A stretch of 64,000 nt of DNA from assembly GCF_040719265.1 (NCBI RefSeq), contig NZ_JBFDAH010000026.1, positions 10,004 through 74,003 on the forward strand, read 5' to 3'. Position 1 is the stretch's first letter. Each line of letters begins with the position of its first letter. Below are positions 1-8,613 of this stretch, in pieces. Source of the DNA: Aliikangiella maris. Lineage in GTDB: Bacteria; Pseudomonadota; Gammaproteobacteria; Enterobacterales; Kangiellaceae. The position numbers and the translations under genes were made by a program. Below the pieces are notes generated by a model. It was not told where the DNA came from. It did no database searches and was given only the letters and a program-made list of their open reading frames with translations.

Positions 1-1280
1 CAAATTTTCCGCTTAGGGCGCTTATATTCTCTATTGCATTGTTGGCTGGCATGATTGCTATGGGGCAATATCAAACCCCTGGTCCATTAGGACGTTTTTA
101 TTTGCCAGCAATTACTGTGCGGGTGTTTATCAGTTTTGCGCTGGGACTGCTAGCTCTGGTTATCTTTTATTACTTAATGCCCGATTTACTGCTTGGCCGC
201 GGAATTTTTGCTTACTCAATATCTGTTAGTTTTGCCACAATTATTGTTGTTCGGTTGATATTTTTACATACCGTTGATGGGCGTTCATTACGGCGTAAAA
301 TTCTGGTTTATGGTGCCAGTGAGCTGGCCAGTCATTTAACGGATAAAAAAGATGCTAATCGCGCATTATCACCCAAAAATGCCAGTTACATGATTCACGG
401 TTTTGTCCCAGTTGAAGGTGAAGAGATTTGTGTGCCGGATCAATATATTGTCAAGCCTGGCAATGATTTATCCGAATATTGTTCCGCTTATAATGTTGAT
501 GAAATTGTATTAGCTATTGCTGATAGACGTAAAAAAATGCCGGTTGATGCTTTACTTGACTGTAAGCTAGCTAATATCAACATTATTGATTTTGTCGGGT
601 TTTGGGAAAGAGAGAAAAGCATGATTCGCTTGGATATGATGAATCCAAGCTGGTTGATTTTTGGTGATGGCACCCGTCAAGGTTCGATTTCGGCATTTTT
701 AGCACGAACCTTTGACATTTTAATCAGTGCGTTGCTTTTAACCATGATGTTTCCTTTTTTGGTTATTACTGCAATTCTCATCTTTATAGAAAGTGGTTTT
801 AAAGGCCCTATTTTTTATCGTCAAACCCGAGTGGGTTTAAACGGCAAGACATTTGAGTTACTCAAATTCAGAAGTATGATTGTAAATGCCGAAAAAGATG
901 GTAGTCCACAATGGGCACAACAAAATGATATGCGCGTCACTCGCGTTGGTAAGTTTATTCGAAAAGTCAGAATTGACGAGTTACCGCAGATTTTAAATAT
1001 TTTTAATGGTGATATGAGTTTGGTTGGACCTCGACCGGAGCGACCGGAGTTTGTTGCAGAACTAGAGAAAAAAATACCATTTTATAGTGCCAGACATAGT
1101 GTTAAACCAGGGTTAGCCGGTTGGGCACAACTGAAATATCCATATGGTGCAAGTGAAGAAGATACGTATAATAAGCTACAATATGACTTATATTATGTTA
1201 AGAACCACTCACTCATTATGGATGTACTGGTTTTGTTGCAAACGGTAGAAGTGATAGTATTAGGTAAAGGTGCTCGTTAG
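1..1280 (+). CDS. Undecaprenyl-phosphate sugar-1-phosphate transferase (EpsB/TIGR03013-like), 5' partial
   Basis: This is the priming glycosyltransferase of the exopolysaccharide pathway. It would move a sugar-1-phosphate from a nucleotide sugar to undecaprenyl phosphate at the inner membrane. The reading frame stays open to the first base of the window, so the true start lies upstream; a TTG at 39 is only the first start-like codon. The visible part has membrane segments near the N-terminus, a nucleotide-binding-like middle, another membrane segment and the C-terminal bacterial sugar transferase domain with KFRSM, RIDELPQ, SLVGPRPERPEF and PYGA motifs. The ending YYVKNHSL...GKGAR is typical of the PEP-CTERM/exosortase-associated subfamily. 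It heads an operon with the export genes that follow. The family call is firm; the sugar transferred is unknown. Confidence 0.93.
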   Translation, partial: NFPLRALIFSIALLAGMIAMGQYQTPGPLGRFYLPAITVRVFISFALGLLALVIFYYLMPDLLLGRGIFAYSISVSFATIIVVRLIFLHTVDGRSLRRKILVYGASELASHLTDKKDANRALSPKNASYMIHGFVPVEGEEICVPDQYIVKPGNDLSEYCSAYNVDEIVLAIADRRKKMPVDALLDCKLANINIIDFVGFWEREKSMIRLDMMNPSWLIFGDGTRQGSISAFLARTFDILISALLLTMMFPFLVITAILIFIESGFKGPIFYRQTRVGLNGKTFELLKFRSMIVNAEKDGSPQWAQQNDMRVTRVGKFIRKVRIDELPQILNIFNGDMSLVGPRPERPEFVAELEKKIPFYSARHSVKPGLAGWAQLKYPYGASEEDTYNKLQYDLYYVKNHSLIMDVLVLLQTVEVIVLGKGAR

Positions 1281-1290
1281 GGGGGTAATA

Positions 1291-1911
1291 ATGCGTATAT
1301 TGATTCAATTATTGTTAGTCGTGGCTCTCATAGGCTGTAATTCTGCCCCCAAAAAGCAGGAAGTAAGTGTTTTTCAGCCCAATCAGGATAAAAAACTGCT
1401 GGTTAGCCAATATTATATCGGGGTTGACGATCAGGTTCAGGTGAATGTTTGGAAAAGTCCTGATTTGTCTATCTCTGTTCCAGTGCGTCCCGATGGAATT
1501 ATTTCTGTTCCGCTGATAGGTGAAGTTGTTGCTGGTGGCCGAACACCTGTCGAAGTTGCCGATGAAATTACTGAAAAACTGTCTCATTTTATTCGTGACC
1601 CTCAAGTTTCTGTGATTTTAGTCGAACTAAGAAGTCATGAGTTCTTATCTCGTGTCAGAGTGACCGGTGCAGTTAGAAATCCAATTTCCATTAACTTTCG
1701 TCAAGGCATGACCGTTCTCGATGCAGTTTTAGAAGCTGGAGGCCTGAATGAGTTTGCGTCAGCCAATAGCAGTAAGCTGTTTAGAAAAGTTGATGGTAAA
1801 GTAGAAAAATACGATGTAGACCTGTTTGATATTTTGAATGATGGGAAAATGAAAACCAATTTTGAAATGCAACCAGGTGATATCCTTTCTGTTCCAGAAA
1901 GGGTTTTTTAG
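1291..1911 (+). CDS. Polysaccharide export outer-membrane lipoprotein (Wza/EpsE type)
   Basis: A periplasmic and outer-membrane export protein that would form the exit channel for the polysaccharide. It has a lipoprotein signal peptide (MRILIQLLLVVALIGC) with lipid Cys16, then the Poly_export fold (YYIGVDDQVQVNVWKSPDLS, RPDGIISVPLIGEV) and one SLBB-like domain (VTGAVRNP...GMTVLDAVLEAGGLNEFA). At 206 residues it matches the short exosortase-associated export family. An in-frame GTG at 1270 overlaps the upstream gene, but ATG 1291 is preceded by a G-rich ribosome site at about 1279-1284 and gives a clean signal peptide, so I use 1291. It is followed 12 bp later by the chain-length gene. Confidence 0.92.
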   Translation: MRILIQLLLVVALIGCNSAPKKQEVSVFQPNQDKKLLVSQYYIGVDDQVQVNVWKSPDLSISVPVRPDGIISVPLIGEVVAGGRTPVEVADEITEKLSHFIRDPQVSVILVELRSHEFLSRVRVTGAVRNPISINFRQGMTVLDAVLEAGGLNEFASANSSKLFRKVDGKVEKYDVDLFDILNDGKMKTNFEMQPGDILSVPERVF

Positions 1912-1923
1912 TAGAGTTTAGTT

Positions 1924-3447
1924 ATGAATATGTCAATCGGCGATGCGCTAAATCGAATCATTCGAGAAGTTTGGGAGAGAAAAGTACTGGTAACAGTACT
2001 TTTCATCGTTATAGCAATGTCCTTTTTACTGATCGCTTGGTTTATGCCCAAAGTTTACACATCATCTAGTATTATTTTGGTGGATGAGCAAAGTATTTTA
2101 AGTCCGTTAATGGAGGGCACGGCGGTTACTCAAGAAGTTGTCGACCGGGCAAAACGAGCAAAACAAATTATTTTCAGCAGTCGCTCTGTCGAGCGAATTT
2201 TAAATGCTTTTGACTGGTTTGATGGCGATGAACCAACACTTATCGAACGAGACTTAATGGTTGAAAAAATACGTAAAAAAACCAATGTGACATCTGCTGG
2301 TAAAAACCTGATAGAAATCAGTTTTAAAAACAATAATCCGGCCATTGCACAAGGTGTCACCAAATTAATGACTGTTATATTTGTTGATGACAGTTTACTT
2401 GAAAAGCAAAACGAAAGTCGTGAAGCTTACGAGTTTATTCATAAAAGAGTTGAGTCATACCAAAAGAAACTGCAAGACGCAGAAAATGCGATTAAAGAAT
2501 TCCGCTCTCGAAATATTGATTCTCGTCCGGGATCGCAGTCGGCAGTTAATGAGCGAATTACCCAGCTTACTCGTCAAGTTGAAAATCTTAACTTGGAAAT
2601 TCGTGGTCAGGAATCGAAGGTTTCAGAGTTGACCAAACAGCTCACGGGTGATGCTGTTGCCAGTACTGATTTAAAGAAAGAAAACATACTACGTGAGCGA
2701 GTGGCTAAGCTAAAAGCTAAACTCGACGAGTTACGCTTGAATTACCTTGATACCTATCCTGATATTGTTCAGGTAAAAAGCCAGATTGCGAGTCTGAATG
2801 AGGAAATTGAAAAGGAAATTGAGGAAAGAGAATCAGAAAAGAATAACACCAAGCGGTATAAATCGGATAGCCCTATTTTTCAGGAAATACAACGTCAGAT
2901 TACAAAAGCAAGGGCTAATATATCAACATTGAAGTCTGACAAAGTTGAAACCGAAAAACTACTCAAAATCGAGCAGGATCGAATGGCGCGCATCAATGCG
3001 GTAGAAGCTGAATTAGCCGAGTTGACTCGTGACTATAAAGTGAACCAGGATATTTATCAAAAGCTGTTACGTCAGCGTGAAAATGCAAATATTTCGATGA
3101 CTATCGATGCAGAAAATCAGGGGTTGACCATTAAAGTGCAGGAAGAAGCTACCTTGCCTGTTATTCCCAGCGGTCTTCGCTATATTCACTTAGTGGCAAT
3201 TGGTTTGGTTCTCAGTATTTTAATACCAGCGGGCGCGGCGTTTGGTTTGTCATTTATTGACAATAAAGTTCGGGACGAAGCAATTATTACCGAAAAACTG
3301 ATGTTGCCGGTATTAGCTTCGGTTTATTACATTAATACACCGGAAGAAAAGAGAAGTAACTTAAAGAAGGGAGCTCTTATGTCATTAGCCGTATTGCTGG
3401 TGTTTGCCTGCTACGTCTATGTCAGTTGGCTTCGTTTGAAAGGGTGA
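1924..3447 (+). CDS. Polysaccharide chain-length determinant (Wzz-like, XrtA-locus type)
   Basis: An inner-membrane co-polymerase that sets polymer length and links polymerase to exporter. There is a Wzz domain at the N-terminus, a first membrane segment at about residues 21-41, a long periplasmic coiled coil (about 170-400, rich in Glu, Lys and Arg heptads) and a second membrane segment at about 417-440. A further hydrophobic stretch lies at the C-terminus (about 480-500). The size, 507 residues, and the opening MSIGDALNRIIREVWERK fit the PEP-CTERM-locus chain-length subfamily (TIGR03007). It sits between the exporter and the BY-kinase-like gene, the usual order for such operons. Confidence 0.92.
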   Translation: MNMSIGDALNRIIREVWERKVLVTVLFIVIAMSFLLIAWFMPKVYTSSSIILVDEQSILSPLMEGTAVTQEVVDRAKRAKQIIFSSRSVERILNAFDWFDGDEPTLIERDLMVEKIRKKTNVTSAGKNLIEISFKNNNPAIAQGVTKLMTVIFVDDSLLEKQNESREAYEFIHKRVESYQKKLQDAENAIKEFRSRNIDSRPGSQSAVNERITQLTRQVENLNLEIRGQESKVSELTKQLTGDAVASTDLKKENILRERVAKLKAKLDELRLNYLDTYPDIVQVKSQIASLNEEIEKEIEERESEKNNTKRYKSDSPIFQEIQRQITKARANISTLKSDKVETEKLLKIEQDRMARINAVEAELAELTRDYKVNQDIYQKLLRQRENANISMTIDAENQGLTIKVQEEATLPVIPSGLRYIHLVAIGLVLSILIPAGAAFGLSFIDNKVRDEAIITEKLMLPVLASVYYINTPEEKRSNLKKGALMSLAVLLVFACYVYVSWLRLKG

Positions 3448-3451
3448 TCGT

Positions 3452-4267
3452 GTGAATATAATTGAGTCGGCCTATCTTAAAGCCAAAAAAAATAGTGGTG
3501 ATGAAGCGTTTACTGATGAAGATGTAAATTCTAATCGAGGCTTTGCTGCACCAGAATCACGAGAAGCTCATGAACTGGTTTCCTCACGTAAGCAAATCTC
3601 CAAAATGAAACAGGAGCCGCCATACACTAATGCCGAGCTGGCCGATAGACGTTTGATATACGCTAAAATGTCAGACACCATTTTATTAAACAGTTATCGA
3701 AACTTAAGAACCAAGCTGCTGGCGACATCTGATAGTAATAACTTTTTGACGCTGGTCACATCGGTAACGCCTACTGGAGGAAGTAGTTTGGTAGCTGCAA
3801 ATCTGGCGGCTACTTTTGCATTTGATGAAGGTAAAACTTCTCTTTTGATTGACGCGAATATCCATCATCCGGTTCTAAATAAACTCTTATCGGTTAATGT
3901 TGACAAAGGTTTGATTGATTTTTTGGAGGCCGAAGACTGGGATGGCGGAGAAATTATTTATGATACCCGTATACCTCGATTACGCTTGATTCCAAGTGGT
4001 CTGGTTCGAGAAAACTCGGCAGAGTATTTTACTTCTAAAAAAATGAAAGTGTTTATTGAGCACTTGATCTCGCGTTACCCAGATCGTTATCCAATAATAG
4101 ACGCACCAAGTATTGCAATTTCGGCAGATACCCGCATTCTGGTGGATCTATGTGATCGGGTATTACTCGTCGTTCCTTATGGTCAATGCACTGAAGAAGA
4201 AGTTAAACGGGCGGCAAAAGCTATAGGCCGAGAAAAGCTCGCAGGAATTGTTTTAAACCAGTTTTAA
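3452..4267 (+). CDS. BY-kinase/ParA-like ATPase of the EPS locus with degenerate P-loop
   Basis: By position and overall sequence this is the cytoplasmic tyrosine-kinase-like partner of the chain-length protein (EpsG/TIGR03018 type). It starts with GTG 4 bp after the previous stop. The deviant-P-loop region reads TSVTPTGGSS (residues 103-112), where an active BY-kinase has a GKS/T lysine; that lysine is missing. The Walker A' aspartate in SLLIDAN (D134) and a Walker-B-like YPIIDAPS are present. The C-terminus ends LAGIVLNQF with no tyrosine cluster in the last 25 residues. ATP hydrolysis or autophosphorylation is therefore doubtful and a structural or regulatory role is more likely. I recall similar glycine-rich variants in this subfamily, so the change may be a family trait rather than decay. 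Confidence 0.85.
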   Translation: MNIIESAYLKAKKNSGDEAFTDEDVNSNRGFAAPESREAHELVSSRKQISKMKQEPPYTNAELADRRLIYAKMSDTILLNSYRNLRTKLLATSDSNNFLTLVTSVTPTGGSSLVAANLAATFAFDEGKTSLLIDANIHHPVLNKLLSVNVDKGLIDFLEAEDWDGGEIIYDTRIPRLRLIPSGLVRENSAEYFTSKKMKVFIEHLISRYPDRYPIIDAPSIAISADTRILVDLCDRVLLVVPYGQCTEEEVKRAAKAIGREKLAGIVLNQF

Positions 4268-4272
4268 ACTTT

Positions 4273-5631
4273 ATGAAAAAATCAATAACAAAAACAATAC
4301 CGGTTTTGCTGGGCCTTGGATTATTTATATCGCCAATTGTCGGGGCTATCGATTTTGGATATGGCTTTTTTTCAAGCTTAAGACAAAGTGATAACTTGAA
4401 TCAATCTGATAATGGCAACTCGGGCACTGCCTATGATTTAGGTATGCGTTTTGGGATTGGTAATAATGCCAGTAATGTTATCAACTACGAAATAGATGGG
4501 GTTTTAGCTACTGCAGATTACACCAGCGATGACCTAGACCGAGAATACTACCGTTCACTTGATGGGCGCTTTCAATATCAAGCGGTTGATTCCAATTTTG
4601 GCTTTATTGCACTGGAGCAATTAACTCAAGTACCCGCAAACCGTTTTGCAACGCAAGAAACCAACAATTTACGTGATATTAATGTGTATGCTGCAAGACC
4701 GACTTATTATATTCGCTTATCCGGTGAAGATAAGATTAATTTGTATGCAACTTATATCGACTTTTCTGCGGGAGAAAATACGCTGGATGCAACCAATAAT
4801 TCTAAAAATGAAACGATGTTTTCTATGGATTATGCTCATCGACTAAATCCCATCACGACGATTACTTTGGTTGCAGAAAAGTCAGAAACTGACTTTGATG
4901 AAGCGTTTAATGAGTTAACTCGCACCGCTGACGATTTTTCGCAAAATGATATTTTTATGCGTTGGGAAACGCGTGGTAAAACTACTAGTTTACGTGCAAA
5001 TCTTGGGCAATCAGAAGTAACAACTGATTCGGGTGAAAAATTTGATGCGGATTTACTCGATATTAATTTGTCGAGAGTCATCAATCGCACACAGTCGATT
5101 AATCTGGGGTTTCGTAAAGGATTTGATAGCTTGTTGGGATTTAATTTGGATGCTAATCAAATTAACATTAATAGTCAGTCAGTGAATTTTAATACGGCAC
5201 TGGAAACCAAGCAGCATTCATTAACCTATGAATATCGAGATATCAGTTTTTCTTCATCATTAAGAATTTTTTCTGCTGAGCTAAGCTCAGTACAAGTCCA
5301 AAATAATGAAACCCGTAAAGGTGCAGAGTTTAATATTTCTTATTCATTATCTCATTTACTGAAAAATCCACTGGAATCAAATATTCAGTTTCAATATTCA
5401 CGTACCGATAGCGAGTTTAGTACGCAAGATGTGGTTTCGTTGAATAATCTGGTTGAAAATTTTGAGATTCGATTTAATTATTCGATTAATCGAAAATTGG
5501 ATTTATACGCTCGCGTAGAAAAGCGGGTATCTGAAAGCCAAAATGTTGGTGAAGCTATGGTTGATTCCAGTGCCAACAATTTTGTTTTAGGGGTGACCTA
5601 TACGCCTGTTAAAAGGCGTAAAGCGTTGTGA
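4273..5631 (+). CDS. Outer-membrane beta-barrel protein of the EPS locus (EpsL/TIGR03016-like)
   Basis: A 452-residue protein with a signal peptide (about residues 1-25, ending near VGA) followed by many short alternating amphipathic strands rich in Asn, Ser, Thr, Tyr and Phe, ending in a strand with FVLGVTYTPV. This pattern is that of an outer-membrane beta-barrel. Proteins of this kind occupy the same slot after the BY-kinase gene in exosortase-linked EPS operons and are thought to help export or anchor the polymer. Ligand and strand number are not known. It is the last gene of the first transcription block, because a strong inverted repeat follows at 5657. Confidence 0.82.
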   Translation: MKKSITKTIPVLLGLGLFISPIVGAIDFGYGFFSSLRQSDNLNQSDNGNSGTAYDLGMRFGIGNNASNVINYEIDGVLATADYTSDDLDREYYRSLDGRFQYQAVDSNFGFIALEQLTQVPANRFATQETNNLRDINVYAARPTYYIRLSGEDKINLYATYIDFSAGENTLDATNNSKNETMFSMDYAHRLNPITTITLVAEKSETDFDEAFNELTRTADDFSQNDIFMRWETRGKTTSLRANLGQSEVTTDSGEKFDADLLDINLSRVINRTQSINLGFRKGFDSLLGFNLDANQININSQSVNFNTALETKQHSLTYEYRDISFSSSLRIFSAELSSVQVQNNETRKGAEFNISYSLSHLLKNPLESNIQFQYSRTDSEFSTQDVVSLNNLVENFEIRFNYSINRKLDLYARVEKRVSESQNVGEAMVDSSANNFVLGVTYTPVKRRKAL

Positions 5632-5656
5632 TGTGATCTAAGCAGATTTTTTACAG

Positions 5657-5683
5657 TTAAAGCAGGCCAATGGCCTGCTTTAA
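5657..5683. terminator. Probable bidirectional terminator
   Basis: A near-perfect palindrome, TTAAAGCAGGCC (5657-5668) paired with GGCCTGCTTTAA (5672-5683) around a three-base loop. The flanking A and T runs give a U-tract on either strand. It separates the export block from the FemAB gene. Confidence 0.75.
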
Positions 5684-5727
5684 TTCTAGTAAGCGATCTG
5701 TTTTATAAGTCATGGATTAAAATATCA

Positions 5728-6717
5728 ATGTTGGAAGTTGTTCAGCCATCAGATTTTTATCTTGATAGCGAAAACTTAACTTGGGTAGATAATGCATTTT
5801 ATAGTCAGTCGCCATACTGGATTCGCAGTGTGGGAACTGCTGAACAGCAGTGCTATGTAACAAAAGAAGCCGGCGAGATAATCGCTTATTCATTTGTGGG
5901 ATTTAAGCATTTTCCTTTGGGGATTGGTAAAGTTGCAGTAATCGAAAGAGGCCCTGTTGCGCGTGATTTAAGATCGCTGGAAAAACATATTCAGGCCCTT
6001 GCTCAGCAAAAGCGTTGGATTCAGGTGGAAATTAGTCCTTATAACACTCACTTGGATAGGCAAGCGGTTCAGTCTGTTTTACATAAAAATGGCTGGTTAG
6101 CGAGAGACTTTCAGCGAGTAATCTATTTGCATACGGTAATTGTCGATTTATTGCCAGAAATTGATGAAATTAAGCGAAACTTAAGGCGCTCATTAAAAAC
6201 ACAAATTAATAAAGCGACAAAGTCTGACATTGAAATACGTGTAAACCTGCATGCTGATGAGGCAATTGAATTTCATAATGAATTTGCGCTACATCAGGGT
6301 ATTGCGCCAATTAGTGAGCAAGAACATCGGCTAATTAATACTGCTATCGAACAAAAAAAGAAATACTGTCAGGTCTTGACTGCTTGGCAGGATGAGAAGT
6401 TGATTGGCGCTATTATCTTACTGGGTATGGGAGAGACCATTTTATACCAGTGGGGGGTTAGCCACCGAGATGAAGCCTATCGAAAATTGCCAATAACCCA
6501 TTTGTTGCATTGGGAAGCTATTTGTTTGGCAAAAAAACTGGGATTTCGACGCTATGACTTTGGTGGTTACTGGATGGAAAAAGGTGATGATAATCCTATC
6601 AATCGTTTTAAAACTGGATTTAGTAAACAAATAGATGCTTTGATTGGCGAATACTTTTATCGAACCAGCCCTCTGAGAAGCAAGTTATATGAATTAATTA
6701 TCAAGAGAAATGCTTAA
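5728..6717 (+). CDS. FemAB-like GNAT peptidyl/acyl transferase of the EPS locus
   Basis: A 329-residue protein of the FemAB/GNAT superfamily, of the type commonly found in exosortase-A EPS loci (TIGR03019-like). Visible features are an N-terminal GNAT half (AYSFVGFKHFPLGIGKVAVIERGPV), a basic helix RNLRRSLKTQINKATKS typical of Fem proteins, and a C-terminal GNAT half (LIGAIILLGMGETILYQWGVSH, YRKLPITHLLHWEAICLAKKLGFRRYDFGG, NRFKTGF). Family members transfer amino acids or acyl groups from tRNA or CoA to cell-wall or glycan precursors; the donor here is unknown. It overlaps the next gene by 8 bases, which suggests translational coupling. Confidence 0.85.
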   Translation: MLEVVQPSDFYLDSENLTWVDNAFYSQSPYWIRSVGTAEQQCYVTKEAGEIIAYSFVGFKHFPLGIGKVAVIERGPVARDLRSLEKHIQALAQQKRWIQVEISPYNTHLDRQAVQSVLHKNGWLARDFQRVIYLHTVIVDLLPEIDEIKRNLRRSLKTQINKATKSDIEIRVNLHADEAIEFHNEFALHQGIAPISEQEHRLINTAIEQKKKYCQVLTAWQDEKLIGAIILLGMGETILYQWGVSHRDEAYRKLPITHLLHWEAICLAKKLGFRRYDFGGYWMEKGDDNPINRFKTGFSKQIDALIGEYFYRTSPLRSKLYELIIKRNA

Positions 6718-7486
6718 GATGGATACACCTGTTTTTATGTATCACGCTATTTATCACTCTGTCGAGTCCTTAAAAGGGGCTGACCCAGTATATGCTGTCA
6801 GTTTTGCTACTTTCGATGAGCATATACGCTTGTGTGAAATGCAACAGCGAAAAATTTGTTCGGTAACTGAGTTTGTTAAAGCCAACCCCGTTAATCAGGG
6901 GCAGTATTGTTTATTTACTTTTGATGATGGACATATCTCCAATTATGAGGCAAGTTTGCGCCTAATCGAAAAAGGTTATTCTGCTGATTTATTTGTCAAT
7001 AGTGCTTTTATTAATACCGAAAATTACATGACTGAACAACAGCTTAAAGAGGTCTCTGACGCGGGTATTGCGATTCAGTCACATGGGCATGAGCATCCCT
7101 ATTTTAGTGATTTGCCCGCTGAAGAAGTACGTCATCAGCTGGTACAATCTAAACAGATAATCGAAAATATAACGGGTAAAACGGTAAATGTATTTGCACC
7201 TCCTGGTGGTCGTATCAATGCGCAGGTTGTGCAAATTGCCAAAGAGGTTGGATATACTTGCATCGCAAATTCTAAACCTGGTGTCATAAAGTCTCGGTAT
7301 GATCACTTTGATATTCCCCGTCTGCCGATTCAACAACATACGAGTTCGCAAACGGTACAAGATTGGTTGATGCCATCTGCCAAAGGCGTTTTTAATTTAC
7401 AGCTTAAATATGGCGTTACTAAAGTGGCTAAAACATTGTTAGGTAATAAGCGCTATGAAGCGCTGCGAGGTAAGGTTTTAAATTAA
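6710..7486 (+). CDS. Polysaccharide deacetylase, NodB domain (first of two)
   Basis: A carbohydrate esterase family 4 protein of 258 residues. The metal-dependent NodB motifs can be read: TFDDG (about residues 70-74), SHGHEHP (about 124-130) and APPGGR (about 165-170). It would remove N-acetyl groups from the glycan or an intermediate. There is no clear signal peptide, so its place of action is uncertain. ATG 6710 lies inside the end of the FemAB gene with an AAGAGAA ribosome site; a second ATG follows at 6719. The glycosyltransferase start follows the stop almost at once. Confidence 0.88.
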   Translation: MLKMDTPVFMYHAIYHSVESLKGADPVYAVSFATFDEHIRLCEMQQRKICSVTEFVKANPVNQGQYCLFTFDDGHISNYEASLRLIEKGYSADLFVNSAFINTENYMTEQQLKEVSDAGIAIQSHGHEHPYFSDLPAEEVRHQLVQSKQIIENITGKTVNVFAPPGGRINAQVVQIAKEVGYTCIANSKPGVIKSRYDHFDIPRLPIQQHTSSQTVQDWLMPSAKGVFNLQLKYGVTKVAKTLLGNKRYEALRGKVLN

Positions 7487-7487
7487 A

Positions 7488-8609
7488 ATGATAGTCTTGT
7501 TCTGGCTTTGCTTATTCTTGATTCTATACACCTATGTTGGTTATCCACTGCTGTTATTGGTTGCAACTAAGTTGTTTCCTAACAAAGTAAATAAGCAGTC
7601 TTTTCAACCGGAAATTACCGTTTTGATTTCTGCTTTTAATGAGCAAGGCCGAATTCAACAAAAAATTGAAAATTGTCTGTCTGCCGATTATCCACCAGAG
7701 AAAATGAAGATATTAGTGGTTTCTGATGGCTCGACGGATGCAACCAATCAAATTGTTGAACAGTTCGGCGGCAATGTCTCTTTATTATCATTTGATTCAC
7801 AGCGAGGTAAAGCGGCTTGTTTAAATGATGCGATGCAAGTCATTACCACCGATTATGTTGTGCTGACTGACAGTCGTCAAGATTTTGAGAAAAATGCCAT
7901 TGCCGAGCTGATTAATAACTTCCATGATGAAACAGTCGGTGCTGTTAGTGGAGAGCTGTTGTTTTATAGTGAAAATGAAAATACCTTTTCACAGGGCGTT
8001 GATACTTATTGGCGATATGAAAAATTTATTCGTTCCAGTGAGAGTAAAATTGGTTCAGTCGTCGGGGTAACCGGTGCTATCTATGCGCTTAAACGCGAAT
8101 ATTTTCAGCCAATTCCGGTAAATACCGTGCTTGATGATGTACTTATCCCGATGCAGGTTGTATTGCAGGGGGGAAGGGTATTATTTGAACCTAATGCCAT
8201 CGCTTATGATATTCCCTCTAGTGATAAAGTTCGTGAAAAGAAACGTAAAACGCGAACCATCGCAGGTAATTATCAATTAATTGAATTAAAACCAGAATTA
8301 CTCAATCCCACTAAAAACCGTTTATTGTTACAGCTGGTTTCACATAAGTTGTTAAGATTGGTCATGCCAATTTGCCTGCTGTTATTATTGCTCAGCAATT
8401 GCTTTTTACTCGACTATGGCTGGTTTTACGGCTTGAGTCTGCTTGGACAGATTGGTGTATATACTGCTGTTATTTTGTCTTCGTATTTTGAGCGGTTAAA
8501 TCAAATTAAATTAATTAAAATTGCTAATGCCTTTATTACGCTGAACCTTTATGCCGTGTATGGACTAAAAGAGTTTCTATTTAACAAAAATATACATATT
8601 TGGAAGTAA
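7488..8609 (+). CDS. Membrane glycosyltransferase family 2
   Basis: A processive-type GT-A glycosyltransferase of 373 residues. One membrane segment lies at the N-terminus (about 2-25). The catalytic domain follows with ITVLISAFNEQGRI, VVSDGSTDATN, a DSR in the place of the DxD motif, DDVLIPMQ as the acidic motif and KRKTRTIAGNYQL as the Q/RxxRW-like motif. Two or more hydrophobic segments close the protein (about 280-360). It probably builds the EPS repeat or main chain at the inner-membrane face. The sugar donor cannot be read from the sequence. Confidence 0.88.
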   Translation: MIVLFWLCLFLILYTYVGYPLLLLVATKLFPNKVNKQSFQPEITVLISAFNEQGRIQQKIENCLSADYPPEKMKILVVSDGSTDATNQIVEQFGGNVSLLSFDSQRGKAACLNDAMQVITTDYVVLTDSRQDFEKNAIAELINNFHDETVGAVSGELLFYSENENTFSQGVDTYWRYEKFIRSSESKIGSVVGVTGAIYALKREYFQPIPVNTVLDDVLIPMQVVLQGGRVLFEPNAIAYDIPSSDKVREKKRKTRTIAGNYQLIELKPELLNPTKNRLLLQLVSHKLLRLVMPICLLLLLLSNCFLLDYGWFYGLSLLGQIGVYTAVILSSYFERLNQIKLIKIANAFITLNLYAVYGLKEFLFNKNIHIWK

Positions 8610-8613
8610 TCCC

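Noticed and set aside
39..1280. Complete sugar transferase starting at TTG 39
   Set aside because: The frame is open to the window edge and the family needs more N-terminal membrane sequence, so the gene is treated as cut by the window.
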